A stretch of DNA of 64,000 nt. It comes from Myotis daubentonii. Its lineage: Eukaryota; Chordata; Mammalia; Chiroptera; Vespertilionidae. The notes below the pieces were generated by a model, which was not told the origin of the DNA, did not search any database, and worked only from the letters and a program-made list of their open reading frames with translations. The position numbers and the translations under genes are program-made. The stretch covers positions 32,515,358-32,579,357 of the forward strand of contig NC_081841.1 in assembly GCF_963259705.1 (NCBI RefSeq). Reading direction: 5' to 3'. Every line of letters begins with the position of its first letter. Position 1 is the first letter of the stretch. This document shows positions 1 to 12,907 of the stretch, piece by piece.

Positions 1-424
1 AGCATTTCTCTAACTTTTTTTTCCCTCCAAGGAAGCCCTCACTAAATAGGTCTTCCAATTCAATTTCCCTTGGCTAGATCCTAAAAGTGCCTGTGACCAC
101 TTCGTTACTACTGAGCACAAGGAAAGTATGACACAGGTGACAATAAAGTGAAAAAGACACAGTCATTAAATGGTTGTGGTTAAAATCTCATTTAAATTTT
201 ACAAAAACAACATGTGACCCTTTGAATGTTTCTAGGCTTCCAAAGGCCTGTTCAAATGCAGAGCCCATAGCTTCAAACCTGCTTGTTCAATGAATTAAAT
301 AGCTGAGTGAATGAAAACGTGCGTGAAGGGGTATCCTCAGTATTAGAATTTCCTAGTTGATGGACTTGAGACGATCTGACCAACCAAGCCTGCAAGGTAA
401 TCTAGTCTTTTTATAGAACCAATA

Positions 425-1859
425 CTGGCCCGGTGCGCAAAATTCATGCACGAGGGGGTGTTGTCCCTCAGCCCAGCCTGCACCCTCTCCAATCTGGGAC
501 CCCTTGGGGGATGTCCGACTGGCGGGGGCTGTCCCTATAGGATTGGGCCTAAACTGGCAGTCAGACATCCCTCTCATAATCCGGGACTGCTGGCTCCTAA
601 CCGCTCACTGGCGTGCCTGCCCAATGGCCCCTAACCACTCTGTTGCTGGCCTGCTCGCCCCCAACTGCCACCCCCCCCCCCCCGTTGGCCTGATCACCCC
701 CAAATGCCCTCCCCTGCCAGCCTCATGGGCCCCAACTACCCTCCCCAGCCAGCCTGATGCCCCCAACTGCCCTCCCTGGCCAGAGGCCCTCCGTGGCCGG
801 GTGCTGCCAAGAAGCCAGGCCACCAGGCAGAACATCCACTGCCATTGCATGCAATTGGGTTAGTTACATCATAAACTCCACACCCAACTCCATTCAGTAG
901 AAAATGCCAACTACCTGGAACCTGTGGAATAATGCCTGGTGATTCCCTGCAGGTGTCTGAGCTGCGTATGTGGGAAAAGGTAGGATGTGTGGGTCATATA
1001 TATATTTATCTACCTCAGAGATGTGCATGCATGTGTGTGCCGAGGCAAAGGACACACAAAATCAAGAGAGTTGGCCGCTACACCTCAGGAGTAATGACTG
1101 GCAGGAGACTGGCTCCAGACTGTAACTTCCTAAGCCTATTGCAGTCCATTTCCAGGATGTGTCCCGCCTCTGTTATGCCACCTGCTGACGGGAGGCTGGC
1201 CTCTCCTGTGGGCACACAGCAGCAGGGAAAAGCAGGAGCAAGAGGCCCTCTATACGCTGGGTGCTCCCGAGAGCTCCCACTCCTGGCAGGTGAGCATGTG
1301 ACCCTCCCTGGTGGGAAGAAAAGCCGGGCGGCCATGAAAGGTAGGGTCCTCTCCAAAAGGTGACCATGAGGCAGAGGGCAGTATGGGCTTTCCCCTGCCT
1401 GAGTGGTTTCTGACATGCGTCATCTGGACCTCCAGCCTGTTTTAACAGCATGAGACTCAGAGGAGGGCTGTACTATAGACCCTGCTCTCCAAATGCACTG
1501 GCAAGGCGATCGTCTAGCAGCACTGGCAGCTGCACTTGGGGCTCCATGATTCATCCCATCCTTGACCCACCTAGGGCTGTGAGGCCGGCCAGGTGCCCTG
1601 CAGGGCTGCTCCTCCCATCTACGCCTGGCCTGGCCAGGAGGCCCTCCCTCCGTGGTCAGGCACAGAATGCTTGCCTCATCGCACAAAGCAAGCATTCTGC
1701 CAAGCCGCTCATGCTGCCCACTCTCAGCGACCGCCCCCAAGACTGGGGACCTCCGGCAGGGCTGAAACGACTAGATGCTGCCATCTTGTGGCTATGGGCA
1801 CTGCCATCTTTGTGACGGAGTGATGTTTAATTTGCATATTACCTTTTTATTAGCTAGGA
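425..1859 (-). mobile_element. HeliBat-type Helitron, possibly composite
   Basis: The minus strand begins TCCTAGCTAATAAAAAGGTA at 1859 (flanked by T at 1860 on the plus strand) and ends at 425 with a decayed hairpin (GTGCATGAATTTTGCGCAC) and CCAG in place of CTAG. The central part (about 870-1740) does not look like Helitron sequence. It may be captured host DNA, or two partial Helitrons may flank host DNA. Confidence 0.65.
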
Positions 1860-2863
1860 TGCTTCCTCTATTAATGATGTCTAGGAAGTGAAGAAACCAC
1901 AGGTGTAGTTCCTTTTGGTGACATTTATTCCTTTCAATTGGAGTTTAAAAACCCCAAATCTCTATTGTACACAAGCTGTTCACTCTGTCAATTCTTAATT
2001 GAAGATTGCCAAATAAAGAACACCACTTATGAAGTTATCTTGACCAAAATATTGAACCTGAATCTGATTAAGCCACTAGGCCTAACTGCTAATTTACAAG
2101 ATTTTTTTTAAAAAAACCTTTTATTCAATTTATTTTTTCTTAAATTTCACCTATTTGTCTACCTTTTTTTCATTATTCCCATAGCCTTGCCCCAAATGAA
2201 ACTTTTAAATTTTAGGTATCATTGTAATATCTAAGATTTTTTCCCCCCTCCTAAAACCATTGTTTTTCTTGTGGAGGCAATATCGCTCCATTGAAAACGC
2301 GTGCTTTACAAGATATGGTAAAAAACAATACTTGGTAATTCCATAAGCATAGGTCCTTTCTATACTTCTTTTTGCTATAAAACGTGTCCTTTGGTCAAAA
2401 GTATATTGCATGTTATAATATGATCACAATATGGCAAATAAGTCATTCTGTAAGTGCATAGATGGTGGTACTGGCAGAAGAATTGAGGACAAGAAAGGCA
2501 AATCCAAAATAAATGCCTATTTCAGTAAGAAATTTGTGTATGCTCCATGATAACTACTCTTGACCTCTCAAGGCATTAAACACTCCACTACTTTCTCAAC
2601 AGACTTCTATACAAAGTGGCAGGTATGTTTGCATGGAATCAATCATCTGGCTTCCACCCCTGCTGAGTGCCCAACAAATATTAGCAAGGCCAACGTTAAA
2701 CCCTCGGTAGAAACCATTTTCCAGGAGATCAGCAATCCACCTGATGGAAAGTTGATTATGGTGGACTCACCCAATAGTTACTCCGTTCTTACTATTCCCC
2801 TTTCCCTACACAAACGGTGGGAATATTCTTGATTGAAGTCTATCTTAAGACCAATAAACTCTT

Positions 2864-3071
2864 TTTTAAAAATATACTGTATATTTTTATTGGTTTCAGA
2901 GAGGAAGAAAGAGGAAGAGAAAGATAGAAACAACAAAGATGGGAGAGAATAATTGATTGGCTGCCTCCTGCACACCCCACACTGAGGATTGAGCCCACAA
3001 CCCAGGCATGTGCCCTGACTGGGAATCGAACTGTGACCTCCTGGTTCACCACTGAGCCATGTTGGCTGGGC
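2864..3071 (-). mobile_element. Ves SINE
   Basis: A tRNA-derived SINE with box A/B remnants at the right end. It is flanked by a 17-bp duplication starting AAGACCAATAAAC (2847-2863 and 3072-3088). Confidence 0.93.
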
Positions 3072-6000
3072 AAGACCAATAAACTCTTCATTGCTTTGTA
3101 ATCTAACTCTTGATTGCATTATTTATCATGAAAATATTCCCAAATATTGAGGTTTTTAAAATTCATGTCTGTAAACTATAACTCTTGAGAAGGAAAGAAA
3201 TACTTTCATTCTATATGAAAGAAATAACAAAGGGCTTATTTTCTCATATTTTCAAAATCCCCAAAACAAGGTATGTCTTCGAATTACAAATGTTAAATGT
3301 AATTAGATATAGCCTCTACTTCATCCCATGGTCTCCTGATCAAGATTCAATTCAATCAGCCTACATCTTTAGTTCTTCAGATCATCAAGAATCTGACTGT
3401 GTATCCAAAATAATCAGTTTTCAAGTAAAAATATAGTCTGTGACTTGTAATTACCCTCCTTTAAGGTTTAGGAATTCTTGAGTAATTAATGCCTTTGGAT
3501 TCTTAATATCTGTTTTTGAATGCTTAAATCGAAACAAAGCATAACAGCAGGACTCAGCAATATTTAGATTTTTTTTTTAACTTAATGATAGTTGTTGAAA
3601 ACAAGTTAAATCTGTTTCCCTCATATGGTCTGAGAATAGGTTAGCATATCTACATTTATACTACAGCTCTGCCTCCCCTCCCAAATGACTCAGATTTCAC
3701 ATAATGGAGTTTTAACATTAGGTAATAGAATGTCCTTTCCTAAAATAGCCTTAGCCCAAAAGACTGTTATGTGAGAATAAAGTCAAAGAATTAGTAAGAT
3801 CTGCATAAACACCTTGATCAATATCTGAGGAGAAACGTATGATCAAAGACGGACCAAGGGCACTCTTCTGATGTCCCTCGCTCTGTGAAAGTGTCCGGCA
3901 GAATTGGGCCATTAGAGCCCAAGGGAAATGGGAGTTTGAAGCAATTACCTAAATAATTCAGAGGAGAAGGCACACTTGGGTTTGTCAGAGTCACCCATAT
4001 GAGCAGAAGGGGAATCTAAATGTTTCAAATCTTATTAGGAATTTATTAAAGTATCTCTAGGACACACATACAGATATTGACTCATTACGTACAGGAAACA
4101 TTTTATTGCTGTAAAAATTAGGCTCGAGTACATGTCCTATTAAATAAATAAATGTTCAATTCTTTCTATTTTAATTTGCCCAATAGATAGTTTCTTTCAC
4201 CCACGTAAGAGGTACCAGTAGTGCTCTTATGTTCTATTTATGGCATCTATAATTCTGTATTTCTAAAGTAATTTTCTCACTAAGCAGCATGAGTTTTCAT
4301 CCAGAAGAAAAAAATAAAATCAGTATAGCTGATATGGATATGAAATAAAGGAGGAATGGAAAAGGAAATAGGACTACCCATTCACTTCAGGGAAATAAAA
4401 AGACTTGACTAAGTATTTTAAAAAATATTTTATTCACAGGGCACATTTCCAAATTTTCTCCAAGTAAGGGAGGTAGAGAAATTGAGACTTACTAGTGAAC
4501 CTTCTCACTACCAGCCATAATTACAATGAACACACCAAAGGAAAAGACATGTTTTTACAGCAAACCTCCTCCTATGACATTGCATTTAGAGTCTGTGGAA
4601 AGAAATAACTCAAGCAGAACCAACAGAGATAGGTACTGTGTTTCTTTTCAAGTTACAGTATAAAAAGTACCAATTAAAGTTTTTTCTTACCTGCTCTGTT
4701 TTAGGTGAAAAAGAAGGAATGAAGAGCACTGATTTCCCCTACACCTCCTGCCAGCAGACTGTGGCTTCATTAGAAAGAAGTATTTCCATGTACACTTCAA
4801 GGGTGATTTCATTTTATATTCTAAGCTAAAGCCTTTTCCAGAATAATTGCATCCATCAACTAGTAGTCAGACTATATACTGTTTGAGAAAGGAGAAGAAT
4901 TGAATTTTTCTATTTGCCTCTTACCTCTAGCCTCTGCAAATTTGCTCTTGAAAACCAGCTTGCACACCTGTGGAATGACATATAATGTGCAATCATTGAA
5001 TTAGAGATCTTAGAGAAACTTTCTTTTTCAAAGATTTTCAGACCAATTATGCTGTATGGTAACTAGAGTTCTAGAATATTCCAGACTTTTAAAAAATTAA
5101 GCAAGCTTTGCAATGGAGCTACCCTTGTCTGTTCTCTGTCTTCCATCTAGTATCTCTGACTCTGTTGTACCCCTGTGGCCATCAATCATCCCAAATTATC
5201 AATCCTGTATATTATGAAGGAATATCTATACCAACCTACCAACAAGAAAGCCCAAAGAATGGGTACTTATGAATGAATGAGAAACAGAAGCCAATTGATT
5301 CTTTGCTTCCAAGAATGCTAGAATTTGCTGGAGAAAACATTCTTAATCTCTGCATCCTCCTGTAACTATCGCCTATAGCTCGCGATGAGAAGGTTCTATA
5401 GCTTCAAGAAAGGATATTTACATACTGTTATCAGAGGTCTCCAAGCCCTAAATACTATATTGTGCATTAATATAAAAGTCACATTCACTACATTCGAGAG
5501 AGTTCTTGCTGATGACAAAGATACAACTTGGAACAGACACGGTTACACCTTTAAAGTGACTGGGTACATGAATAAAATAGATAGGAAAGTGGGAGCCAAG
5601 CCAGAAAAAGTGAATGTATCCTCTGCCACCCTCCTACCAGGTCAACCATCTTTCCCTTCAATGGGCATAAATAATGCAAAGTGTGTGTACGTGTATGTAC
5701 ACAAGAACATAGGGGAGAAAACCCATCTACGTTTCCTTACATAATGATGAACAGAAAAGCCACTTACTGAAGTAACAGTGGCAACAGAGGGCTATAAAAC
5801 TTTTTAACTCACTGTGCGTAGCATCAGTGGCCATGCAACCATGTTTCAAGGTGTCAATTTCCTCCTATTGCTCCCTCATCGTGACAGATCTAAATGTGAA
5901 TGTGAACATGGGAGTGTTTGCATGTCCAGGTTCAAACACCAAGGAGAGCACAACTGGAGAGGGGCCAGAAGTGGGGAAGCTATAGACTGTGAGAGTCCTA

Positions 6001-8216
6001 GGAGGTAAACAGGTCCCCCTCTTCTGTTTTCTTCCCTAAGCGTCTCACAGTCTGGCTCTCACACTGCTTCCTCCAGCACCTTTCATCGTTAGGCACGGCA
6101 ACTGCATGACAGTATGTTTCCTTTAAAATGTCTGAAAAAGTTCTATTTTGGGAACTGCACTGAAGGACAAAAGCCTCTGTGCTCTCTGCTTAGCTACCTT
6201 CTGAGATCCCTCCTAATGGTCCTTCACAATTAAAATCCTGATTTTTATCTTCCTTTTTTTCCATTTTGGTTAAACTATTTTTAATATTGTAAGTATCCAT
6301 TTCTCTTACTCTGCAGAGAAAAACAGACATATCTGAGTCCTGAATTTCTCTACCCTGGATAAAATCACATCTTGTAGATATATATTGGTATTGTGTGAAG
6401 CATGTGCTTTTAAAATGGCAAATATCTAGAGAAAATCTAATTACATAAGAGCAGAAAGAGACATGATCAATATATTGGAGTATTATTCTATAAAACTCCT
6501 AGACAGCTCTGCAACATTGCTTATATCCCACAACTTCAAAAGGAAAGCAAAATCACAAAGAATTTCACCACAAAGTCCAGATCAAGAGGAACACAGAGGA
6601 GGTAGGTGCATGAGTGAGCATCAACAAAATATAATTTGTCTTTTATTTTTATCTTTAAAAAGGTAGAGTTATAGGCTTTGGCTATCACACAAATGCTCAC
6701 AGGTATTATAAGCCAATTTATAATAAGTTATTACTTGTTTGTTAGAGATAGAATAAATCAGAAATGCAGGCACCAGAAGGAAGAAACTTAGAAGGAAACA
6801 TAACCATATATTTTCCTATTGTAATGGCAAGCAGAGGTTGTGTTGTGTTTGAATGAGCTTTCCATTCATGCACCTGCTTCAATCTCTCACCTCTAAGATG
6901 CATGTAAAAAATTCGAAGGACAAGACTAGGCTGAGGGTAATGCCGATAGTAACCATTTTCTTAAGATAGGAAGGAAAAAGGTTATGGCAATTGTAGATTC
7001 ATATATATTTCCTTCTACTTATTCAACCTCAGTATTATATGGCCTCACATTTTGGAGTTTATAAACAGACATTCTAAGCTTCAGCATTTCTCTGGGTTCG
7101 TCTCCAGGGCTTTAGAAAAGGCTCTGTAGGAACTGGTGGAATATTACCGTGTCCCTATCTTCAAGGACTCAGAAAATCCATCTGAAAGTGGGGGTTGGGA
7201 GGCGCTCCACTTTCAACAATCACTGGCAGGGCCATAATTAGGTCAGGGTGACTAGAACTCTGTCACAAGACACCTACATTTAGAAGCACAAGTTTAAGGG
7301 GGAAAAATCAATAGCAACAAAAAAGAACACCCTATATAAGACAGTGTAAAATTTTAAGCTTCTCAGCAAATTTCCACACCAGCTCTCTAGTCACAAGGCT
7401 ACTAGCTCCTCCCCACAGTGAGGCCATGGGATTGGACAGAGAAAGGTGGTGCTTGAAAGCCAAGGTCAAGCACAGTGTCTTCTCTGACCCTTTGTATCCT
7501 GAGAGCTTGAGAGCAGGGCTGTCTCCTCCTTTCCACTTGCCTCATCCACTGCCTAGCACACAGTGGACTGAAGTTGTCAAAACCGCTGGTCATATTTATA
7601 GTTACTGTTGACGGTGTTAGAAGCTTGACCTAAGCTGAAGGTTCCTGGAGTGATTTACCCACTTCCAGCCCTGATGTGTACCCACCGGAAGTCATACACT
7701 CGGAGAGTCAACCTCTACCTACACTGGAAGATGAAGAAATATAAAGCACAGTTTTGCTCTCAGTCTTTACTTCTCCACATACTTGTCCCCCAGTTCCCAC
7801 AAAAATCTTTATAGCTTTGATCACTAGAACTCTACAAACATAGAACAGGTATGTTCCCTGGTTCTGGTGAGAAAGTTTTCATACAACACAATAAGAATTT
7901 TATAAAAGCTTAAATGGACTGTGACATTTCTTCCTCTTAGGTTGCTCTTAACAAGATTGCACCGTTAAAAATTTTCACGAAGTCCATATTTTTAAACATA
8001 CAAATTAAAATGACAGGTCACCAATTTTCCACACAAAGAAATAAGAGGCTGTGCATAGTATGCAACTATCATCATTGCTGACAAAAGAAATGTTATTGAT
8101 ATCATTTCCACTTGAAATCATCTGTAATACACCTGTAAATATTTTGACTAATTAAAAATATTTTTGGCAAATTTAGAATTCTAGAATTTCTTCAGTTATT
8201 TTCCAAGTAGATTTTT

Positions 8217-8430
8217 TAAAAAATATGCTTTTATTAATTTTCAGAGAGAGGGGAGGAGATAGAGAGACAGAAACATCAATGAGAGAGAGAAACATCATTG
8301 ATGGGCTGCCTCTTGCACGCCCCACACTGGGAATCGAGCCCGCAACCCAGGCATGTGCCCTGAATGAGAATCAAACAGTGACCTCTTGGTTCCTGGGTTA
8401 ACACTCAACCACTGAGCCACACCAGATGGC
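8217..8430 (-). mobile_element. Ves SINE (left of a tandem pair)
   Basis: A Ves copy of the type with a GACCTCTTGGTTC block near the tRNA head. It is flanked by CCAAGTAGATTTTT (8203) and CCAAGTAGACTTTTT (8431). Confidence 0.9.
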
Positions 8431-8445
8431 CCAAGTAGACTTTTT

Positions 8446-8655
8446 AAAATATTTTTTTATTGATTTCAGAGAGGGAGAGAAAGAGAGAGATGAAAACATC
8501 GATGATGTGAGAGAATCATTGATGGGCTGCCTCCTGCATGCCCCCCACTGGGGACCGAGCCTGCAACCCAGGCATGTGCCCCTGACCGGAACTGAACCTG
8601 GGACCCTTCAGTCCGCAGGCCGACTCTCTATCCACTGAGCCAAATCCGCCAGGGC
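8446..8655 (-). mobile_element. Ves SINE (right of a tandem pair)
   Basis: The head is of the second type (GACCCTTCAGTCCGCAGGCC). A third copy of the target duplication (CCAAGTAGGTTTT) follows at 8656. Confidence 0.9.
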
Positions 8656-9044
8656 CCAAGTAGGTTTTAAGCCATGTTGTCCATTGCTTCAGGTATAATT
8701 TATACTTAACTTAAACAAAGTTTTTAGCCAAAAGAAGGGCATGAGACAACATAAAGCCAAACACAGAGTATTGTCTGAACATCTGCCATTCGGGATCACC
8801 TGGATCATTTTGGATCATTTGTCTTTGTTAAAATAGCTAAAAGTGAATTAAGCAGAAACAAAATTCAGGAAGAACGCTTCAACTTCTTGTGCTAGTTGCA
8901 GGTTAGATGCACAGCGTCCTATAAGCTGCTGGTCAAATACTCGATATAAAGCTGTCATGTCCAATGTCCTCTTCATATAAAAATCTTTCAGATAAAAATT
9001 ATTTTGCTTTTCTTTTCTTAATCCCAGCTCATACACACAAAGTA

Positions 9045-9240
9045 TGGTGATTATCAGAGGGGGAGGTGGAAGAGTGTATGGCGGGGGGGGGGGGATAAAT
9101 GATGTTGGGAGGAGACTTGACTTGGGATGGTGAATACACAATACAATATATAGGTGATGTATTATAGAATTGTACATCTCAAACATGTACATTTATTCAC
9201 CGATGTCACCCCAATAAATTCAATAAAGTTAAAATTAAAA
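9045..9240 (+). mobile_element. L1-type 3' end
   Basis: Contains GGTGAATACACAATACAATA and ends CCCCAATAAATTCAATAAAG. The same family appears reversed at 29840-30055. Confidence 0.65.
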
Positions 9241-9782
9241 AATTATTTCTTTCTATGAATGACTTAATCTTTCACCTATCTTCATTTTATGAAGTGCAAT
9301 AAAAATTAAACAGAGGTCATCCTCAGTCATGATCCTTAGCATCAATGCAATTCTCAAATTAGAGCTAATAAAAAGACTCATCAGGAACTTATTTTCAGTT
9401 CTTTCACCCTTTGTTTAGCCCTCTTGGAGCCATCTAATTTTTCACTAAATAACTTTAAAACTTAGACATAGTAATGCCTTTTCTTGGCAGATGCATTGAA
9501 AGTGATTAAGTACTTTTTTATTGAATGTGTCTACCATAACTTGAATATCTTCTGAGATGAATCTTAAGGGCCAGTAATATAAAAATGTAATTGACTAAAT
9601 TTGGCAAAGTTTGAGGCACAGTTCTAAAGTCCTCGATTTCAGAAACACAAAATAATGAGAGTTTAGAATTCAGTTTCTTAATAGTAATAGAGAATTCCAG
9701 AGTATTCTGTAGGATAATTCTAGAGACATCCTTACTTAGGAACACGTGTATTTTTAAAAGGATAGATGCACAAGTTTATTCT

Positions 9783-9784
9783 AC

Positions 9785-9815
<31 letters not shown>

Positions 9816-9816
9816 A
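9783..9816. repeat. (CA)n microsatellite
   Basis: Imperfect CA tract with AAAC and AAGC interruptions. Confidence 0.93.
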
Positions 9817-10021
9817 GCACATATACTCACAAGCTTAGGTTTAGATACATCTAACTAACCACAGAAATATGTATGGCATATCTCTAAAGTAATGCCAAAC
9901 TTTAATTTACCCTAAGACAATATTCTCATTAACTTGTCATCACACTTTCAATGACATGAGCATGTGTATGTATCACAAAGTGAAAACACTATGGAACCAT
10001 CAAAATATTTTGGTCTAATCT

Positions 10022-10238
10022 AGGGCTTCTCAACCTTGGCACTATTGACATTTTAGACTGCATGATTCTTTCTAGTGGGGAATCTGACCTGTGCATTGTG
10101 AGTGTTTAGCAGGATCCCTGGCCTCTACCCACTAGATGCCAGTAGCACTCTCCAAATCATGGCAATCAAAAATGTCTCCAGACATTGCCAAATGTCACCA
10201 GATGGAGGAGGAGAATCACCCCATTTGAGAAGCAATGG
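10022..10238 (-). mobile_element. MER20-like hAT relic
   Basis: Blocks such as ACCCACTAGATGCCAGTAGC and AAATGTCTCCAGACATTGCC between decayed TTCTCAACC ends fit MER20, an old eutherian hAT-Charlie family. Confidence 0.7.
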
Positions 10239-11458
10239 TCCAAGTAAACATTATGAATTTGGGATCTGTCTTGTCCTTCAGAAACCACAAATTTATAACT
10301 AAACATTGTACAAACCTATTGCACAAATCTATCCCAGGAATCATAACAAGATGAAACATTTCCAGATAGTACTTTCAATGGAACTGTGATTCTCTGGCTT
10401 TATGGAGCTCATTAATTACATTTTAACAATTAAACACTAATCTGAATGAAAGATTTTATTTACATTTGTATGTGTGTGTTTTTTTTAGCCCTTTTATACT
10501 TCTGAGTAAGTGTATAGGTTACAATGTATTCTTTTTTAAGGTAATTATTAAATAATAACAATAGCTCCAAAGAGGAAATATATTCAGGATTGCATGTATA
10601 GAGCATATTTAACACAGCTTACTCAATAGTACATTCTTACTATATATTTCCTGCCATATTGCATCAAAATAGCCAATCAGTTCTGCACAGAATCAATACT
10701 CTAAAATTCTTAACTTTCTAAGTATCAGTATAATCTGTGTTTTATCAACCACTCATATTTCAACTGTTGATTTCTATAATAACCTTGATATTCAATCTTA
10801 TTTAGAAATTGCCTATTTCAATGATGTCGATATTTCCCAAGGGCATTGTTATCCTGATAACTTTTAGATTAACCTACCTAAAATGCCACCTGTCTTAATC
10901 TGTATTGTGTACTAAATTTCTACCATTAAAATATAAAAGAACTTTTTGGCACAATTTACCTAAATTTTGGTGATACTTAAAAAAATAAAGATAGTGATTT
11001 CTAGCATCTCCTATTAGAATAAGGCATCTCAAAGAACAAAGATAATAAAAGGCTTCCTTTACCTTTCTCTTATATGTAAACACATTTGGCTGCTTGTAGT
11101 CTGTCAGAGTTTGGCTTTCAAAGTAGTCCTATCTGCTACTATGAGAATAAATAGCTACTAATTCACACCCCTTTACTTGTATGAATCTACCTAATAAGAT
11201 CATACTCAACACAGGGTCCATTCGTGATATGGAGAGAGTCAGAATGAGTAAAACAATTGTTCATTTGGGGTAAGCATTTGGGGGTAAAGTTTGCATCTCA
11301 AGCTGGTATAAGCATTATGAGCAGCAACCAGTAAGCTGGTTTGTCTTATATCAGGGTGTGGGGGGTAGGTACATAATACATTTGGAACTCTCCAACACTA
11401 GTTACAGATTTTTGAAATACCAGTCATGTGGATTCATGGGAATGAGCTTTGTTAAGTT

Positions 11459-11484
11459 GTGTGTGTGTGTGTGTGTGTGTGTGT
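11459..11484. repeat. (GT)n microsatellite
   Basis: 26 bp of GT. Confidence 0.95.
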
Positions 11485-12128
11485 CCATATGCTTTATCTC
11501 AGAGTGGATATACCATGATAGATAGAAAAGGGAGGAGCCTTCCAATCTGTCTTCCAGAGACTAAGTTTACCACATTGTGCTTTACTTCATCTCTGAACAT
11601 TAAATTATAAAGACAATTATGCAAATAAATAACGCATTCACATTTGTACTCTTTGTGCACTAAAATAACAATAATGCAAACAGGCTTATAAAATGCAGAC
11701 CTAAAATTGAATGTATGCCCTACATTCTGAGGAGGCGGAAAAATGGTTCATGTTATTCAGACTGTGAACCAACACAGTCTAAATTCAACAATGTTTCACA
11801 TTGTGTAAGTAGACTTGACAAAGGAGGAGGAAGTAATTCTTATTTAACATTTTTTAAATGGAGGGGGACTACAGTTAACATACACTTGTTTTGTGTCCTT
11901 AATACTCAGTAAGGGATTTTTAAAAAATCTACCCCATTACCTATTCACTTCCCCTAAATAGGACAAAAATAAATAATAACTTTTAAAAAATCTATGGTTC
12001 GAATTTCAGTCTTCGTAAGTAATTTTTTTAAATTAAGCCAGCTTATATTGATAATCAGTAACACTTTGCCCTGGCATTTCCTTTATTAACCTTGATGAAC
12101 TCTTCAACTTCAACAACTAGAGTTCCGC

Positions 12129-12134
12129 TTTATT
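12129..12134 (-). promoter_or_regulatory. candidate polyadenylation signal for ST8SIA1
   Basis: AATAAA on the minus strand lies about 290 bp past the ST8SIA1 stop, and a second AATAAA is at 12082-12087. Such hexamers are common by chance in AT-rich DNA, so this is only a candidate. Confidence 0.25.
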
Positions 12135-12420
12135 TGTGAACTGTACCTTCTCGATTTAAACCATGTAAATGTGCTTGACCAATAATCATTTCATCAGAAT
12201 GTCACTAGTTGCAAATCCACAATGTGCTATCAAATACTTCATAAAACATCTTCCTATTTGTCCTCCAAGCCAACATTAAAAATAGAGTTTCCTTTGGATT
12301 GCGGTTGCTGTTTGCAAGTGGCCCAGGCAAATCCATGAAATAACTGCACCACTTCCTTTTGCAGTCCGTAGAAAACCTAGCAAAAATACCCTGGCTTCGT
12401 TCTTCCTTTCTCCACTGTCC

Positions 12421-12907
12421 CTAGGAAGTGGGCTGGAGTGAGGCAGCCTCACATGGGCCCAGCTGCATTCTCAGTGCGCCGATTTTATGAAGGTACCAGA
12501 GTTGGAGAAATTCCTCCGGCATGGCATGAAAGCCAGAAAAGGGCAAGACATTATCATAGTAGTGGTGGCTGATGGGCTGCTCATGCATATTCACAGAGAA
12601 GGGCCAGAAGCCATAGATGGCCACTTCCTCACAGAGGCCCAGGGCTGCGCTCACCAGAAAGAGTCCTGTGGACAGGCGTTTGGCATGAATTCCTCTACTT
12701 TTCCAGAACTTTCCAATGCTACGCAGAAAGTTGGGATTAGCAAAGAGCACTGTTTGATTGGCACCAACATCTGACAGTGTATAATAAACCCGGAGGGATG
12801 GCTCTGTTCCTGTCTTCATAGAAAAAGCAGGCATATAGATGTAGCTGTGGTTATAAATTTTCATGTTGTCCACAAATGTCTTTCTGGACCACAGCAGGTT
12901 CTGAAAC
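12421..12907 (-). CDS. ST8SIA1: ST8SIA1 (GD3 synthase) last coding exon
   Basis: This is the last coding exon of alpha-N-acetylneuraminide alpha-2,8-sialyltransferase, a type II Golgi membrane enzyme that adds an alpha-2,8-linked sialic acid to ganglioside GM3 to make GD3. The exon encodes 161 residues plus a TAG stop at 12421-12423, starting at FQNLLWSRKTF and ending in SLQPTS, the family's C-terminus. Visible features are two N-glycosylation sequons (NHS, NQT), sialylmotif S (AKRLSTGLFLVSAALGLCEE), motif III (HEQPISHHYYD) and motif VS (HAMPEE, the H-x4-E signature). The acceptor follows a pyrimidine-rich tract ending AATAG, with AG at 12908-12909. One base (G at 12907) completes an arginine codon begun in the upstream exon. 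No stop or frameshift interrupts it. Compared with the human protein as I remember it, the tail differs at a few residues (GPCEAA for DPCEDT). The open frame extends upstream into the intron to 13017, but that part is not coding. Confidence 0.97.

Larger units (their letters stand above)
1..12420 (-). other. ST8SIA1 3' UTR and downstream DNA
   Basis: This region follows the ST8SIA1 stop. No second gene was recognised. Early candidate polyadenylation signals on the minus strand (AATAAA) are at 12129-12134 and 12082-12087. The true 3' end cannot be fixed from sequence alone and may be much further away. Stretches 1-424, 1860-2846, 3089-8202, 9241-9782 and 10239-12081 hold no feature I can name beyond AT-rich unique-looking DNA. 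Confidence 0.5.

Noticed and set aside
5385..5744. 119-codon open frame on plus
   Set aside because: No recognised domain, low-complexity end and no coding context; probably chance.
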